A stretch of DNA of 64,000 bases from Paenibacillus senegalimassiliensis (GCF_001486585.1 NZ_LN909045.1:47368-111367), one strand, 5' to 3'; positions 39,800 through 49,567 are shown, counted from the stretch's first letter. The notes: generated by a model not told the origin, from the sequence alone. Program-made: numbers and translations.

Positions 39800-41920
39800 A
39801 TGAAGACATTAGTATTGGCGGAGAAGCCATCGGTAGCAAGAGAAATTGCGCGGGTCATCGGTAGCCGCGATAAGCATAAGAGTCATTTTGAGGGTCCCAA
39901 GTATGTCGTGACCTGGGCATTAGGCCATTTAGTAGGATTGGCTGAGCCGGAGGAATACGACGGGAAGTACAAGCAATGGTCGTTGGAAGATCTACCGATC
40001 CTGCCGGGGAAGATGAAGCTGAAGGTACTGCGTGAGAGCAGCCACCAGTTCAAGGCGGTACAGCAATTAATGCGACGTCAGGATATCGGGGAGCTGATTG
40101 TAGCTACGGATGCTGCGCGTGAAGGGGAACTGCTGGCTCGGTGGATTATGGATATGGTGAAGTGGAGCAAGCCGTTCAAGCGGTTATGGATATCCTCGCA
40201 GACGGACAAGGCTATCAAGGAGGGCTTCGCGTCCTTGAAGCCGGGCAGCCAGTATGAGCGGCTGTACCAATCGGCACGTTGTCGTGCCGAAGCCGACTGG
40301 ATGGTGGGGCTGAACGTCACCCGGGCACTGACGACGAAGTTTGGTTCTCCGTTGTCGGCTGGGCGTGTCCAGACGCCAACGCTTGGAATGATCATGGAGC
40401 GGGAGAATGAAATTACTCGCTTCCGCTCGGAAGAGTACCATGTGCTGCGGGCCAACTTCGGTTCCTTCGAAGCGGTCTGGCGGGGAACGAACGGAGATTC
40501 ACGTATTTTTGATGCTGACCGGCTAGAGGCGCTGAAGCGCAAGCTTGAGGGAGCCTCCGGCAGCATCGTCAAGCTGGTGAAGAACGAGAAGACGATTCCG
40601 CATCCATTGGCCTACGATCTAACAGAATTGCAGCGGGATGCCAACCGGCAACTTGGTTTCTCAGCCAAGCAGACTTCTAACGTATTGCAGCGGTTATATG
40701 AACAGCATAAGCTGGTCACGTATCCGCGCACTGACTCACGTTATTTAACAGCCGATATGGCGGATACATTAAAGGAACGGCTCACCAGTGTAGCCGTGGG
40801 GCCTTATGCTCCATTGGCCCGGCCGCTCCTGCGCAAGCCGCTGCCCCTCGGCAAGCGGATCGTGGACGACAGCAAAGTCACCGATCATCATGCCATAATT
40901 CCAACGGAACAAACGGTGCTATTGAATGTGCTGAGTCCAGAGGAACGTAAGCTGTATGATTTGATCGTACGGCGGTTTATCAGCTTATTCTATCCTCCCG
41001 CACGCTTTGATCAAGTCACGGTGACGGTGGAGGCAGGCGGTGAGACACTGCATGCCAAGGGGACGACAATTAAGGATAGCGGCTGGCGGGCCGTTTATGA
41101 CGGGCAAGCGATGGAGGACGAAGGAGAAGAGGAAGACGATAGTCAGTCAGCTTTGCCGGAGCTGAAGCAAGGGCAGAAGCTGTCCGTTCAGCGCTGTCAG
41201 GTCATCCCCGGAAGAACCCAACCTCCGAAACGCTATACCGAAGCGGCGTTGCTGACACAAATGGAGAAGCATGGCCTGGGAACCCCGGCCACCCGCGCGG
41301 ATATTATCGAGAAGCTGGTTCATTCCGATACCATTGAACGGCAGGGCAATTCGCTGCATCCTACAGGCAAGGGCAAGCAGTTAATTGAGCTTGCTCCGGC
41401 TGATCTGCGCTCACCGAATCTGACCACCCGCTGGGAAGCGGAACTGGAGCAAATTGCTCGCGGTCAGGGCAAGCCAGAGCCGTTCTTGCAGGGCATCCGC
41501 GAGATGACCGTCCAATTGGTCCGGGGTGTAAAATATAGCGAAGCTACGTACAAGCCCCATAATGTATCAAGCAGCCATTGCCCGGATTGCGGAACGCGTC
41601 TACTGGAGAAGAAGACGGGCCGTGGCATGATGCTCGTATGCCCAAGTGAGGATTGCGGGTATCGCCGCTCCGGCGAGAAGCGCTTGTCCAATCGTCGTTG
41701 CCCGCAGTGCCATAAGAAGATGGAGATGAAGGAAGGCAAGGCGGGGATGTATGTGCAATGCTTGTCCTGTGGGATTACGGAAGTGATGAATAAGGACAGC
41801 AAGCATGTCAACAAGCGAGAACAGCAAAAGCTGGTCAAGCAATATTCTCAGAATGAATCCGCTGGAACCAATCTGGGCGATCTGCTTAAAGCGGCCTTGG
41901 AGAAAAAAGGCGACGCTTAA
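39800..41920 (+). CDS. topB: DNA topoisomerase III
   Basis: The 706-residue type IA topoisomerase has a Toprim domain at the N terminus (LVLAEKPSVAREIARVIG, VATDAAREGE), and catalytic Tyr308 in LVTYPRTDSRY. ALLTQMEKHGLGTPATRADIIEKL follows (quoted in parts). C-terminal zinc-ribbon-like cysteine clusters (CPDCGTRL, CPSEDCGY, CPQCHKKM, CLSCGI) lie at about 590-680. It relaxes and decatenates DNA by single-strand passage. An acidic insertion (EDEGEEEDDSQ) sits at about 437-447. ATG at 39800 follows GAAGGGAG at long spacing. Confidence 0.95.
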   Translation: MKTLVLAEKPSVAREIARVIGSRDKHKSHFEGPKYVVTWALGHLVGLAEPEEYDGKYKQWSLEDLPILPGKMKLKVLRESSHQFKAVQQLMRRQDIGELIVATDAAREGELLARWIMDMVKWSKPFKRLWISSQTDKAIKEGFASLKPGSQYERLYQSARCRAEADWMVGLNVTRALTTKFGSPLSAGRVQTPTLGMIMERENEITRFRSEEYHVLRANFGSFEAVWRGTNGDSRIFDADRLEALKRKLEGASGSIVKLVKNEKTIPHPLAYDLTELQRDANRQLGFSAKQTSNVLQRLYEQHKLVTYPRTDSRYLTADMADTLKERLTSVAVGPYAPLARPLLRKPLPLGKRIVDDSKVTDHHAIIPTEQTVLLNVLSPEERKLYDLIVRRFISLFYPPARFDQVTVTVEAGGETLHAKGTTIKDSGWRAVYDGQAMEDEGEEEDDSQSALPELKQGQKLSVQRCQVIPGRTQPPKRYTEAALLTQMEKHGLGTPATRADIIEKLVHSDTIERQGNSLHPTGKGKQLIELAPADLRSPNLTTRWEAELEQIARGQGKPEPFLQGIREMTVQLVRGVKYSEATYKPHNVSSSHCPDCGTRLLEKKTGRGMMLVCPSEDCGYRRSGEKRLSNRRCPQCHKKMEMKEGKAGMYVQCLSCGITEVMNKDSKHVNKREQQKLVKQYSQNESAGTNLGDLLKAALEKKGDA

Positions 41921-42002
41921 AAGCGTGTTAAACAACAGGAGCCTGAGCGAACGGGGCGGGGCTAACCCGCACGTAACCAGAAAATAGGAAGGAGGCTGTG
42001 CT

Positions 42003-42266
42003 ATGAGAATAGCCTTGCTGGTGTGGTTCCTGTTCATCAACACCGTGGCGTATCTGGTCATGTCCGACGATAAAAAGCGGGCCCGGCAAAGACGCGACCG
42101 GGTACCGGAGAAGACCTTGTTCCTGCTAGCTGCTTTGGGCGGAGCCCTAGGTGTGCTGCTGGCAATGAATGCCAAGCGGCACAAAACGAAGCATATGAGC
42201 TTTCGCGTCGGTATCCCATTATTGCTGTTGCTGAACGCCGTACTCTATGGTTATTTTTTGATCTGA
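42003..42266 (+). CDS. DUF1294 membrane protein
   Basis: The 87-residue protein has an N-terminal membrane helix, a basic cytosolic loop (DDKKRARQRRDRVPEKTL) and two more hydrophobic stretches around HKTKHMSF. This matches DUF1294, a small membrane family of unknown role. AAGGAGG lies eight bases before the ATG. It follows topB by 82 bases without a terminator and may be co-transcribed. Confidence 0.85.
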   Translation: MRIALLVWFLFINTVAYLVMSDDKKRARQRRDRVPEKTLFLLAALGGALGVLLAMNAKRHKTKHMSFRVGIPLLLLLNAVLYGYFLI

Positions 42267-42406
42267 TCCTCTATAAGATAACGCCTCTCGTAACTGGAAA
42301 ATTCGGGCTTGGCTTTTCTACCGGGGCCAAACGGGGTATATAATAATATGGAGCTAAGATGTTCCATGGCTTACCTCGTTGATTCCAGAACAAGAGAGAG
42401 GTGCTT

Positions 42407-42844
42407 ATGATGTTATTTCAAAAAATATTGGTAGCGTATGACGGATCGAAGGCAGCGAACAAAGCGTTGGACCGTGCCATTGCCTTGAGCAAAATATCGC
42501 CCGGGTCGCAGCTTCAAGTGCTGCATGCCTATGATTTCCCGCGCCTGTACGTAGCGGACGGCTTTGCTCCTGTGCCAGCTACAATGAATAAGGATTTCTA
42601 CGAGTTGGCGGAGCAGACCGTGCTGGAAGCGGAGAAGCGGCTAACCTCGGTTGGCGTTGTTCCGAGTGTGAGCATGGTGCAGGGGCCTCCGGCGGAGACG
42701 ATTTTGGACTATGCGAAGGAGCATGGAGTAGACCTGATTGTGATCGGCAGCCGCGGCTTGGGCGGCATACGCCAGTTCGTTCTTGGTAGCGTCAGCCATA
42801 ACGTAGTCCAGCATGCTGAAATTCCGGTGCTTATTGTAAAATAA
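42407..42844 (+). CDS. Universal stress protein (UspA family)
   Basis: The 145-residue protein has the Usp fold: FQKILVAYDGSKAANKALDRAI at the start and the ATP-binding loop GSRGLGGIRQFVLGSVSHNV followed by PVLIV (quoted in parts). The Gly-rich loop is intact, so it is the ATP-binding class. Two adjacent ATGs (42407, 42410) lie behind GAGAGG; the second has better spacing. It is monocistronic with its own terminator. Confidence 0.92.
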   Translation: MMLFQKILVAYDGSKAANKALDRAIALSKISPGSQLQVLHAYDFPRLYVADGFAPVPATMNKDFYELAEQTVLEAEKRLTSVGVVPSVSMVQGPPAETILDYAKEHGVDLIVIGSRGLGGIRQFVLGSVSHNVVQHAEIPVLIVK

Positions 42845-42864
42845 TTACTTATATCAAAATACCG

Positions 42865-42906
42865 AAGCTTCCATCACCACATTTTGTGGGGGTGGAAGCT
42901 TTTTTG
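42865..42906 (+). terminator. Intrinsic terminator after the usp gene
   Basis: AAGCTTCCA with TCACC extends to pair with GGGTGGAAGCTT, followed by TTTTTTGG. Confidence 0.8.
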
Positions 42907-43080
42907 GCGTGAGGATAGCTAACGCTTGTCCATCGCCTTGCCCATTATTTTTCGTGCAAAATGGAAAGAACGCATAGGAAAATGTAGTTTTCTATAGTCT
43001 TTGCAGTAAGGTTAATTTCAAATGTCACGATTACTCACATGCATTTGGCATTAGCAGGACAGGGGAAGGGAGGAAGAGAG

Positions 43081-43809
43081 TTGATCCATTTTGGCCAGGT
43101 CGATAAGCATTATGGGCATTTCCACGTACTTAAGGAAATTAACCTGGAGGTTGCAGAAGGTGAGGTCGTGGTCGTCGTGGGTCCATCCGGCTCAGGCAAA
43201 AGCACCATGCTTCGCTGTATTAACCGTCTGGAGACGATTACGAGCGGTGAACTGAGCGTGGAGGGCATCACTGTCAATGACCGCAAGACCGATATCAATA
43301 AGCTGCGGCGGGACATTGGTATGGTCTTCCAGCACTTCAATCTGTATCCCCATAAGAAAGTGATCGATAATATTACGCTGGCGCCGGTCAAGGTGCTGGG
43401 CATTACCAAGGCGGAAGCGGAGCAGACGGCGTTGTTCTATCTGGAGAAAGTAGGCATTGCCGACAAGGCACAAGCGTACCCTTCTCAATTGTCGGGCGGA
43501 CAGCAGCAACGGGTGGCCATTGCCAGGGGGCTCGCCATGAAGCCGAAGATCATGCTCTTCGATGAGCCGACCTCGGCGCTAGACCCCGAGATGGTTGGCG
43601 AGGTACTGGACGTGATGCGCAATTTAGCCCGTGAGGGGATGACGATGGTGGTGGTGACGCATGAAATGGGCTTTGCCCGTGAAGTGGCTGACCGCATTAT
43701 CTTTATGGACCAGGGGCAGATCGTGGAGGAAGCGGGACCGGAGGAATTCTTCTCCCAGCCCCGTGAGGAACGGACGCGTACCTTTTTGAGCAGATTGTTA
43801 AGCCATTAA
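43081..43809 (+). CDS. glnQ: Glutamine-type ABC transporter ATP-binding protein
   Basis: The 242-residue ATPase has Walker A GPSGSGKS at 34-41, Q-loop [14 protein letters not shown], signature LSGGQQQR, Walker B with [12 protein letters not shown] and H-loop [15 protein letters not shown]. The [18 protein letters not shown] block is typical of polar amino-acid ATPases. TTG at 43081 has GGGAGG seven bases upstream and gives the usual length; a frame from 43039 adds 14 residues without support. It leads an operon with a binding protein and two permeases. Confidence 0.92.
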   Translation: MIHFGQVDKHYGHFHVLKEINLEVAEGEVVVVVGPSGSGKSTMLRCINRLETITSGELSVEGITVNDRKTDINKLRRDIGMVFQHFNLYPHKKVIDNITLAPVKVLGITKAEAEQTALFYLEKVGIADKAQAYPSQLSGGQQQRVAIARGLAMKPKIMLFDEPTSALDPEMVGEVLDVMRNLAREGMTMVVVTHEMGFAREVADRIIFMDQGQIVEEAGPEEFFSQPREERTRTFLSRLLSH

Positions 43810-43850
43810 ATAGCTTGTAATTGTATAAGAATTTAAGGGAGGAACTAGAT

Positions 43851-44705
43851 ATGAGAAAAAGCATGAAATTGTTCAGTATTGCAGCGGCTTGCGCGGTATT
43901 TGTCTTGGCTGGTTGTGGAAGCAATGGAGCAGGGGGGAATGCGGCAAGCGGCGGCAATACTTCGACCCCGGCAGCGGGTGAGAGTACGGGTGCCGCTTTA
44001 GGCAAGATTAAGGAGCGCGGCAAGTTGGTGGTTGGGGTGAAATATGATACGAAGCTTTTTGGACTTAAAGACCCGGCCAGCGGTAACGTGGAGGGCTTTG
44101 ATATCGATATTTCCAAGGCGATTGCCAAGCATATCCTGGATGATGAGAATGCTATCGAACTGAAGGAGGTTACCTCCAAGACGCGGATTCCCATGCTGAA
44201 TAATGGTGAAATCGATATGGTAGTTGCTACGATGACGATCACTGAGGAACGCAAGCAGGAGGTTGATTTTTCCGACGTCTACTTCCAGGCTGGACAATCG
44301 CTGCTAGTCAAGAAGGGTAGCCCTATCCAGGGTATTGAAGATGTGACGGCAGATACGACAGTGCTGGGGACGAAGGGCTCGACCTCGGTCAAAAACATTC
44401 GTGATCAGGTGTCCGGTGTCAAGGTGCTGGAATTTGATAACTACCAGGATGCCTTCAATGCGCTGAAGGCCGGGCAAGGCGCGGCATTGACCACGGACGA
44501 CTCCATCTTGTACGGTATGGCTGCCCAGGACCCGAATTACGAGGTGGTAGGCAAGCCATTCACGGATGAGCCTTATGGCATTGCTGTGCAAAAAGGGAAT
44601 ACGGACGTTGTAGAAGCGATTAATGAAACCTTGAAGGCACTTCATGATAGCGGGGAATACGATGCCATTTATGAGAAATGGATTGGCAAGAAGCCTGCTG
44701 AGTAA
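43851..44705 (+). CDS. glnH: Amino-acid ABC transporter binding lipoprotein, GlnH-like
   Basis: The 284-residue lipoprotein has lipobox LAGC with Cys22, a Gly/Ser/Ala linker and the SBP_bac_3 fold: KERGKLVVGVKYDTKLFG, GFDIDISKAIAKHI, IDMVVATMTITEERKQEVDFS, then the Thr/Arg substrate contacts (quoted in parts). It probably binds glutamine or glutamate. ATG at 43851 follows AGGGAGG. The nearby GlnK/GlnL-like genes support glutamine as ligand. The symbol is by homology class and context. Confidence 0.88.
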   Translation: MRKSMKLFSIAAACAVFVLAGCGSNGAGGNAASGGNTSTPAAGESTGAALGKIKERGKLVVGVKYDTKLFGLKDPASGNVEGFDIDISKAIAKHILDDENAIELKEVTSKTRIPMLNNGEIDMVVATMTITEERKQEVDFSDVYFQAGQSLLVKKGSPIQGIEDVTADTTVLGTKGSTSVKNIRDQVSGVKVLEFDNYQDAFNALKAGQGAALTTDDSILYGMAAQDPNYEVVGKPFTDEPYGIAVQKGNTDVVEAINETLKALHDSGEYDAIYEKWIGKKPAE

Positions 44706-44716
44706 GGAGTAATCTG

Positions 44717-45367
44717 ATGGACATTACAATACTCACCGAGTATTTCGGTACTTATATGGAAGGGTTTCGGGGAACGGTGCTGTCCAGCCTGATGGCCTTG
44801 GCTGGTAGCTTCTTGCTTGGGGCGCTGATTGCGGTATTCCGCATCGGCCCTCTTCGCCCCCTTCGCTGGTTCGGTACGGGATATGTGGAATTTCTCCGCA
44901 ATATTCCATTACTGCTCGTCGTATACATTTTCTATTACGGACCCTCCGTGCTCGGGATGCCGCTGGATGGCTTCACGGCCGGAACGATTGGGCTGGCGGT
45001 TTACACTTCTTCCTTTATAGCAGAAGCGATTCGCGCCGGAATTATGGCAGTTCCTCAAGGGCAGACCGAAGCGGCACGCTCCTCCGGGCTTAGTTATTCC
45101 CAAACGATGGTGCATGTGATTTTGCCGCAGGCCATTCGGCTGGTCATTCCGCCGTTAGGCAACCAGTTCATTAACTTGATCAAGAATTCGTCGGTGCTTA
45201 CCATTGTGGCCGGCCTGGATTTGATGTATTTTGCCGACATCATTAATGCCGATACGTACCGGACCTTTGATACTTATGTGTTCGTGGCTCTGTTCTATCT
45301 GGCGCTGACGCTCCCGTTAAGCTATGGCGTAAGGGTCTGGGAGCGCAGACTTGAGCGAAAATATTAA
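44717..45367 (+). CDS. glnP: Amino-acid ABC transporter permease
   Basis: The 216-residue membrane protein has five predicted helices and the HisMQ-type signature: VEFLRNIPLLLVVYIFYYG, AEAIRAGIMAVPQGQTEAARSSGLSY and the EAA loop ending in PPLGNQFINLIKNSS (quoted in parts). It pairs with the next permease to form the channel. ATG at 44717 follows AAGGAG 11 bases after glnH. Confidence 0.9.
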   Translation: MDITILTEYFGTYMEGFRGTVLSSLMALAGSFLLGALIAVFRIGPLRPLRWFGTGYVEFLRNIPLLLVVYIFYYGPSVLGMPLDGFTAGTIGLAVYTSSFIAEAIRAGIMAVPQGQTEAARSSGLSYSQTMVHVILPQAIRLVIPPLGNQFINLIKNSSVLTIVAGLDLMYFADIINADTYRTFDTYVFVALFYLALTLPLSYGVRVWERRLERKY

Positions 45368-45397
45368 TAGGCTGCTTGTACGAAAGGAGGGTGAGAA

Positions 45398-46048
45398 ATG
45401 GACTTTATAGGAGCGTACAGCGCCGAGAACTTGAGCTTCCTGATGGAGGGCCTGGGAGTTACCTTGATTGTGGCCGGAGCCTCCATCGTGTTCAGCTTCC
45501 TGATTGGCTGCGTGGTAGGTATTATACGTTACATTCAATTGCCGGTGCTGTCACCGGTGCTGATGGTAAGTGTGGAATTGATTCGTAATTTACCGTTGCT
45601 GCTAATTATTTTCTTTATGCGGTTTGCGTTGCCGGAGGCTGGAATTCGTTTGGGTCTGGTCACGGCGACGATCATTGGCCTTACGATCTTTGAAGCAGCG
45701 ATGATTGCGGAGATTGTGCGTGGAGGTCTGAACTCCATCGATCGAGGTCAGGTGGAAGCCGCACGGTCATCTGGCCTCAGCACGTTCCAGACATTATGGC
45801 ATATCGTGTTGCCTCAAGGGCTGAGACGGATGATTCCGCCCCTGGTCAGCCAGTTTATTGCGCTGCTGAAGGATACGTCGCTAGCTGTTGTAGTCTCTTT
45901 GCCGGAGTTAATGCATCATGCGGGCATTGTCATTGGGCATGGCTATAGCTATACCATTCCGATTTTGTTGCTGGTAGCTATGATTTATTTTACCGTCAAC
46001 TTCCTGTTGTCAATTGTCTCACGCAGATTGGAGGCACGGCAGGTTTGA
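45398..46048 (+). CDS. glnM: Second amino-acid ABC transporter permease
   Basis: The 216-residue membrane protein is a paralogue of the preceding one, with IRNLPLLLIIFFMRF, IAEIVRGGLNSIDRGQVEAARSSGLS and PPLVSQFIALLKDTSLAVV (quoted in parts). AAAGGAGG precedes the ATG. Together with glnP it forms a heterodimeric pore for the glutamine-type system. It is the last transporter gene; 99 bases then separate it from the sensor kinase gene. Confidence 0.88.
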   Translation: MDFIGAYSAENLSFLMEGLGVTLIVAGASIVFSFLIGCVVGIIRYIQLPVLSPVLMVSVELIRNLPLLLIIFFMRFALPEAGIRLGLVTATIIGLTIFEAAMIAEIVRGGLNSIDRGQVEAARSSGLSTFQTLWHIVLPQGLRRMIPPLVSQFIALLKDTSLAVVVSLPELMHHAGIVIGHGYSYTIPILLLVAMIYFTVNFLLSIVSRRLEARQV

Positions 46049-46147
46049 AATTAATCCTGACATACACCTGACACGCTGTGAAATGGAAGGTATAGGCGAT
46101 AACCCCGAAATATGGTACGATAATGGGCAACAATGAGTTAACGGAAT

Positions 46148-47461
46148 GTGGTGAGGGCCGTGGGGGGCGCATTTTTAAAGTCCCGTTATGTGCAAATCGG
46201 TGTCGTTGCGCTTGGTACTGCGATTGCCGGAGAACTGAAGATTAATCCTTTTGCCGGTGATATCTTCCGGATTGGCCTGGGGAGTAGCGCGTTCTTGCTG
46301 TTCTTGCTGCTTATGCGGCGCCTTCCCTATGTAGCCACAGGAATCGTGACCGGTATTACGGTGTTGATGTTCCGCATGGGACTGGATTCGCTGCTGGACA
46401 ATGGCCTAAATATTGTGGAAAGTCTAACGCGGCATTGCTCGGCGGGAATTTACTACATCGTGTTTGCATTGGGGATGAACGCCATCAAGCCGCGGCTGGA
46501 CCGCTTCTACCCTCTCGCCTTGGGAGCGGTCATGGCCATCATCGATCTGTTGTCCAATGAAGCCGAGCTTCTGACCCGGCTGCTCGTCACCGGGACGACA
46601 ACCTTTCAATTAAATGAATGGTCCTTCTTAATGGCGATTGCGATGCTTCGCACCTATTTTGTGACTGGCATTTATAGCAGTATCGCCGTTAGCCGGATGC
46701 GAATTATTCAACAGGAGCAGAACCGACGTATGGAGCAAATGCTTGGCTTTAGCTCTGGACTGTACGGTGAGGTGTTCTATTTGAAGAAGTCCATCGGTAC
46801 GCTAGAGCAGGTGACTCTTCGCAGTTATGAGTTATACCGTGATTTGAAGGAGGATGACGGCGACGGGCCTGCTCATCAGGTGCTTGGCATCACCCAGCAA
46901 ATCCATGAAGTGAAGAAGGATTCGCAACGTATTCTCGCCGGGCTTATCAAGCTGACTGATCAGGAGGTGCCGGGCGATATGTTGCTGTCAGGGCTGCTTC
47001 ATTATACGGTCAAGAGCAATCAGCAGTATGCGGAAATGCTCGGCAAGAGTATCGTATTTACGCATAAGCTGATGTTCGATTACGCGACGGTGAATTATAT
47101 TCCTCTACTTACACTGTTAAATAACCTGACAGCTAACGCGGTTGAGGCCATACAGGTTCAAGGGCAAATTCACTTGGAGGTTCGGGAGCAAGCGGGACTG
47201 ACCTTGTTCATGGTGAGCGATAGCGGGAGCGGAATTCGTCAGGTGGACCGGGAACTGCTGTTCGAGCCGGGCTTTACAACCAAATTTGATGAAGAAGGTA
47301 TTGCAGCCACGGGAATTGGTCTATCTCATGTGCGCGATATTGTGAAGCAGTTTGATGGGGTTATTTCTATAGGAAGAGCTCCAGGGCTAGGGGGCGCATT
47401 GTTTCAAATAAGAATATCGACGGATGCGCTCTGCAAATCCCAGGTACATATGCAGATTTGA
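46148..47461 (+). CDS. glnK: Sensor histidine kinase, GlnK (YcbA)-like
   Basis: The 437-residue kinase has about five or six membrane helices in residues 15-180, and a dimerisation region with the likely phospho-acceptor His253 in QQIHEVKKDSQRIL. An HATPase domain follows, with N-box NNLTANAVEA, VSDSGSGI and G-box ATGIGLSHVRDIV. No extracellular domain is large enough for a sensor, so a ligand is probably sensed in or through the membrane. The downstream regulator has the YcbB architecture. The start is uncertain: GTG 46148, 46151 and 46160 are all possible. In B. subtilis GlnK/GlnL respond to glutamine. Confidence 0.85.
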   Translation: MVRAVGGAFLKSRYVQIGVVALGTAIAGELKINPFAGDIFRIGLGSSAFLLFLLLMRRLPYVATGIVTGITVLMFRMGLDSLLDNGLNIVESLTRHCSAGIYYIVFALGMNAIKPRLDRFYPLALGAVMAIIDLLSNEAELLTRLLVTGTTTFQLNEWSFLMAIAMLRTYFVTGIYSSIAVSRMRIIQQEQNRRMEQMLGFSSGLYGEVFYLKKSIGTLEQVTLRSYELYRDLKEDDGDGPAHQVLGITQQIHEVKKDSQRILAGLIKLTDQEVPGDMLLSGLLHYTVKSNQQYAEMLGKSIVFTHKLMFDYATVNYIPLLTLLNNLTANAVEAIQVQGQIHLEVREQAGLTLFMVSDSGSGIRQVDRELLFEPGFTTKFDEEGIAATGIGLSHVRDIVKQFDGVISIGRAPGLGGALFQIRISTDALCKSQVHMQI

Positions 47462-47498
47462 CGGCAGGAATGCCACTACCTCAATAGAGGAGGAGCCC

Positions 47499-48410
47499 AT
47501 GATGTCTCTATCTTTCTGTATCGTAGATGATGATGCCGGTGCAAGAAGAATGCTGCAGCATATTATCGAGGACAGCGGCCTCGGCGAGGTAACCGGTGCG
47601 GCCGGTGACAGTCTGGAGGGGGTGCGGCAAATCTTGAGCGAAGCGCCCGATATCGTATTAATGGATTTGCTTATGCCGGATCAGGATGGTATCGAGGCCA
47701 TTGATTCGCTGCGCGCTCAAGGCTGCAATTCCCGGTTTGTGATGATCTCGCAAATTGAGAACCAGGATATGGTGGGCCGGGCATATCGCAGTGGCATCGA
47801 GTTTTTTATCCGCAAGCCGATCAATCGGATCGAAGTGGAAACGGTGCTGCGAAAGGTAAATGAACGTTACGCGATGAGTCATTATTTGGACGAAATCAAG
47901 GCCAGTCTCAAGAAGCTGGAAGGTTTGCGAGATGTACGCCTTGTGCCTACGGGTAAACGGACGGTACGAGAAGCTATACAGCCTATCCTGATGAACATGG
48001 GATTAATCGGCGAGGCGGGTAGCCGGGACATGATCGCAATTATGGATTTGTTGCTCGAACGCGGGGATAACGGGAACCTGCCGCCGCTGAAGGAGTTATA
48101 CTGCCAAGTAGCGTCGGCTTACAAGAGCAAGCCGGAGGACATCACTAAGGAAGTTAAGGCCATTGAGCAACGGCTAAGACGTGCTTTGACAGCCGGATTG
48201 TCCAATCTGGCATCGCTTGGCCTTACCGATTACGGCAACCCTCGCTTTGAATATTATGCGCCGCTGTATTTTGACTTTGAGGATGTACGGTTGAAGATGA
48301 AGGAGATCGAAGAGGAACGCGAGCCTAGCGGCAAAGTGAAGGTCAATATCAAGAAATTTTTGCAAGTGCTGTACATTGAGCTACAGGAGCAGATGGGAAG
48401 GGGCTCCTGA
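47499..48410 (+). CDS. glnL: Response regulator, GlnL (YcbB)-like
   Basis: The 303-residue regulator has a receiver domain at 1-125 with Asp10-Asp11-Asp12, phospho-acceptor Asp56 in IVLMDLLMP and the conserved Lys in FIRKPINRIE. A C-terminal YcbB domain from about 150 binds DNA (VREAIQPILMNMGLIGEAGS, YCQVASAYKSKPEDITKEVKAIEQRLRRAL, quoted in parts). ATG at 47499 follows GAGGAGG. It is coupled to the GlnK-like kinase. Its target is probably the glutamine ABC operon just upstream, rather than the glutaminase operon known in B. subtilis. Confidence 0.9.
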   Translation: MMSLSFCIVDDDAGARRMLQHIIEDSGLGEVTGAAGDSLEGVRQILSEAPDIVLMDLLMPDQDGIEAIDSLRAQGCNSRFVMISQIENQDMVGRAYRSGIEFFIRKPINRIEVETVLRKVNERYAMSHYLDEIKASLKKLEGLRDVRLVPTGKRTVREAIQPILMNMGLIGEAGSRDMIAIMDLLLERGDNGNLPPLKELYCQVASAYKSKPEDITKEVKAIEQRLRRALTAGLSNLASLGLTDYGNPRFEYYAPLYFDFEDVRLKMKEIEEEREPSGKVKVNIKKFLQVLYIELQEQMGRGS

Positions 48411-48438
48411 AGCGTATGACCTCAGGAGCCTGCCCCAC
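48400..48438. terminator. Hairpin between the converging glnL and oye genes
   Basis: GGCTCCTGA pairs with TCAGGAGCC over an 11-base loop, extended by GG/CC. There is no T-tract on the plus strand, so termination efficiency is doubtful. It overlaps the glnL stop codon. Confidence 0.5.
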
Positions 48439-48442
48439 GCAT

Positions 48443-49567
48443 TTAATCCACGACTTGGAACCACCCCGGTACATTCATAATCATTGCCCATAGGCCATCC
48501 GGTATAGCAAGCTCCGCCTGGGCGGAGCGGGAGATGACCGTCTTGATCCGGTTCTCTTGGCCCCCTTGTACCAGTTCTGCCCAATTCGGATTCAATATCA
48601 TGGCATGTCCAAGGGCGACGAGTGGAACCCCGGTATTCAGCGCTGCCAAGATATCTTCCGGCGTATATAGACCGCCTACCCCGATAACGGGAACACGTTC
48701 GCCCACATGGTTCTGAATCATCACGATTCTTGATGTAGCTGAATCGCTGCCCCCTCTTGGTCCTGCCCAGAAGCGGTCCACAGATACATGGATATAATCC
48801 AGATTCTGTTCGGCCAGTACGTCGAGGAATTGCAAGGTGTCTTGCATCGTAATGCCCGGCTTCTCATTCTCTTCGGGCGAGATGCGGTAGCCCACGGCGA
48901 AGGGAGAGGTGGCATAGGCGGCTACGGTGGCTTTCACCCGGCGAATGACTTCCAGCGGGAAGGCCATCCGTTTTGCCAGCGTACCGCCCCATTGGTCTTC
49001 TCTGCGATTAGCATGAGGGGAGAAGAATTGCTGAAGGAGAAAGCCGTTGGCCCCATGAATTTCAACGCCGTCAAACCCGGCTTCAATAGCTCGGCGTACC
49101 GCCTCGGCAAAGTCATCTAACACGTTGTTAATGTCCTCATCGGTCATGGCTTGAGGGAGGGGCGAACCGGGTCTTGCGGCAGCGATGGCGCTTGGAGCTA
49201 TTACCCGGCCTTCCGGAACAAGCGCTGAGGGGCTTAGTCGTCCGCCATGATAAAGCTGAACAATCGCTTTGGTCCCTGAAGTCTGTATAGCGGTGGCCAA
49301 CTGCTTCAATCCAGGCAACAGATGGTCCCCATCGATGGCAAAGCCATTAGGGGTCATTTTACCATTGGCTGAGACAAGTGCGCTGGAGGTGATCACAGCT
49401 CCCAGGCCTTGCGCCCGAGTTCCGTAATAATTCAATTCCTCTTCGGTTACTTCCCCGTTGCTACCGGATGAAGCGATCGTCATGGGGGCCATCATAATAC
49501 GATTGTTAAGGGACACGCCTGAAGGCAGATGATACGGCGAGAATATAGGCTGATTAACTTCTTTCAT
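48443..49567 (-). CDS. Old-yellow-enzyme family NADH:flavin oxidoreductase
   Basis: The 374-residue FMN enzyme has a TIM barrel: LNNRIMMAPMTIASS, the FDGVEIHGANGFLLQQFFSPHANRR block with the substrate-binding His-x-x-Asn, and VPVIGVGGLYTPEDIL (quoted in parts). Such enzymes reduce activated alkenes, nitro compounds or quinones with NAD(P)H. There is no CxxC iron-sulfur domain, so it is a simple single-domain member. A TetR-type regulator is encoded upstream in the same direction, and both genes have matching operators, as in nemRA-type electrophile-response pairs. Confidence 0.9.
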   Translation of the reverse strand: MKEVNQPIFSPYHLPSGVSLNNRIMMAPMTIASSGSNGEVTEEELNYYGTRAQGLGAVITSSALVSANGKMTPNGFAIDGDHLLPGLKQLATAIQTSGTKAIVQLYHGGRLSPSALVPEGRVIAPSAIAAARPGSPLPQAMTDEDINNVLDDFAEAVRRAIEAGFDGVEIHGANGFLLQQFFSPHANRREDQWGGTLAKRMAFPLEVIRRVKATVAAYATSPFAVGYRISPEENEKPGITMQDTLQFLDVLAEQNLDYIHVSVDRFWAGPRGGSDSATSRIVMIQNHVGERVPVIGVGGLYTPEDILAALNTGVPLVALGHAMILNPNWAELVQGGQENRIKTVISRSAQAELAIPDGLWAMIMNVPGWFQVVD

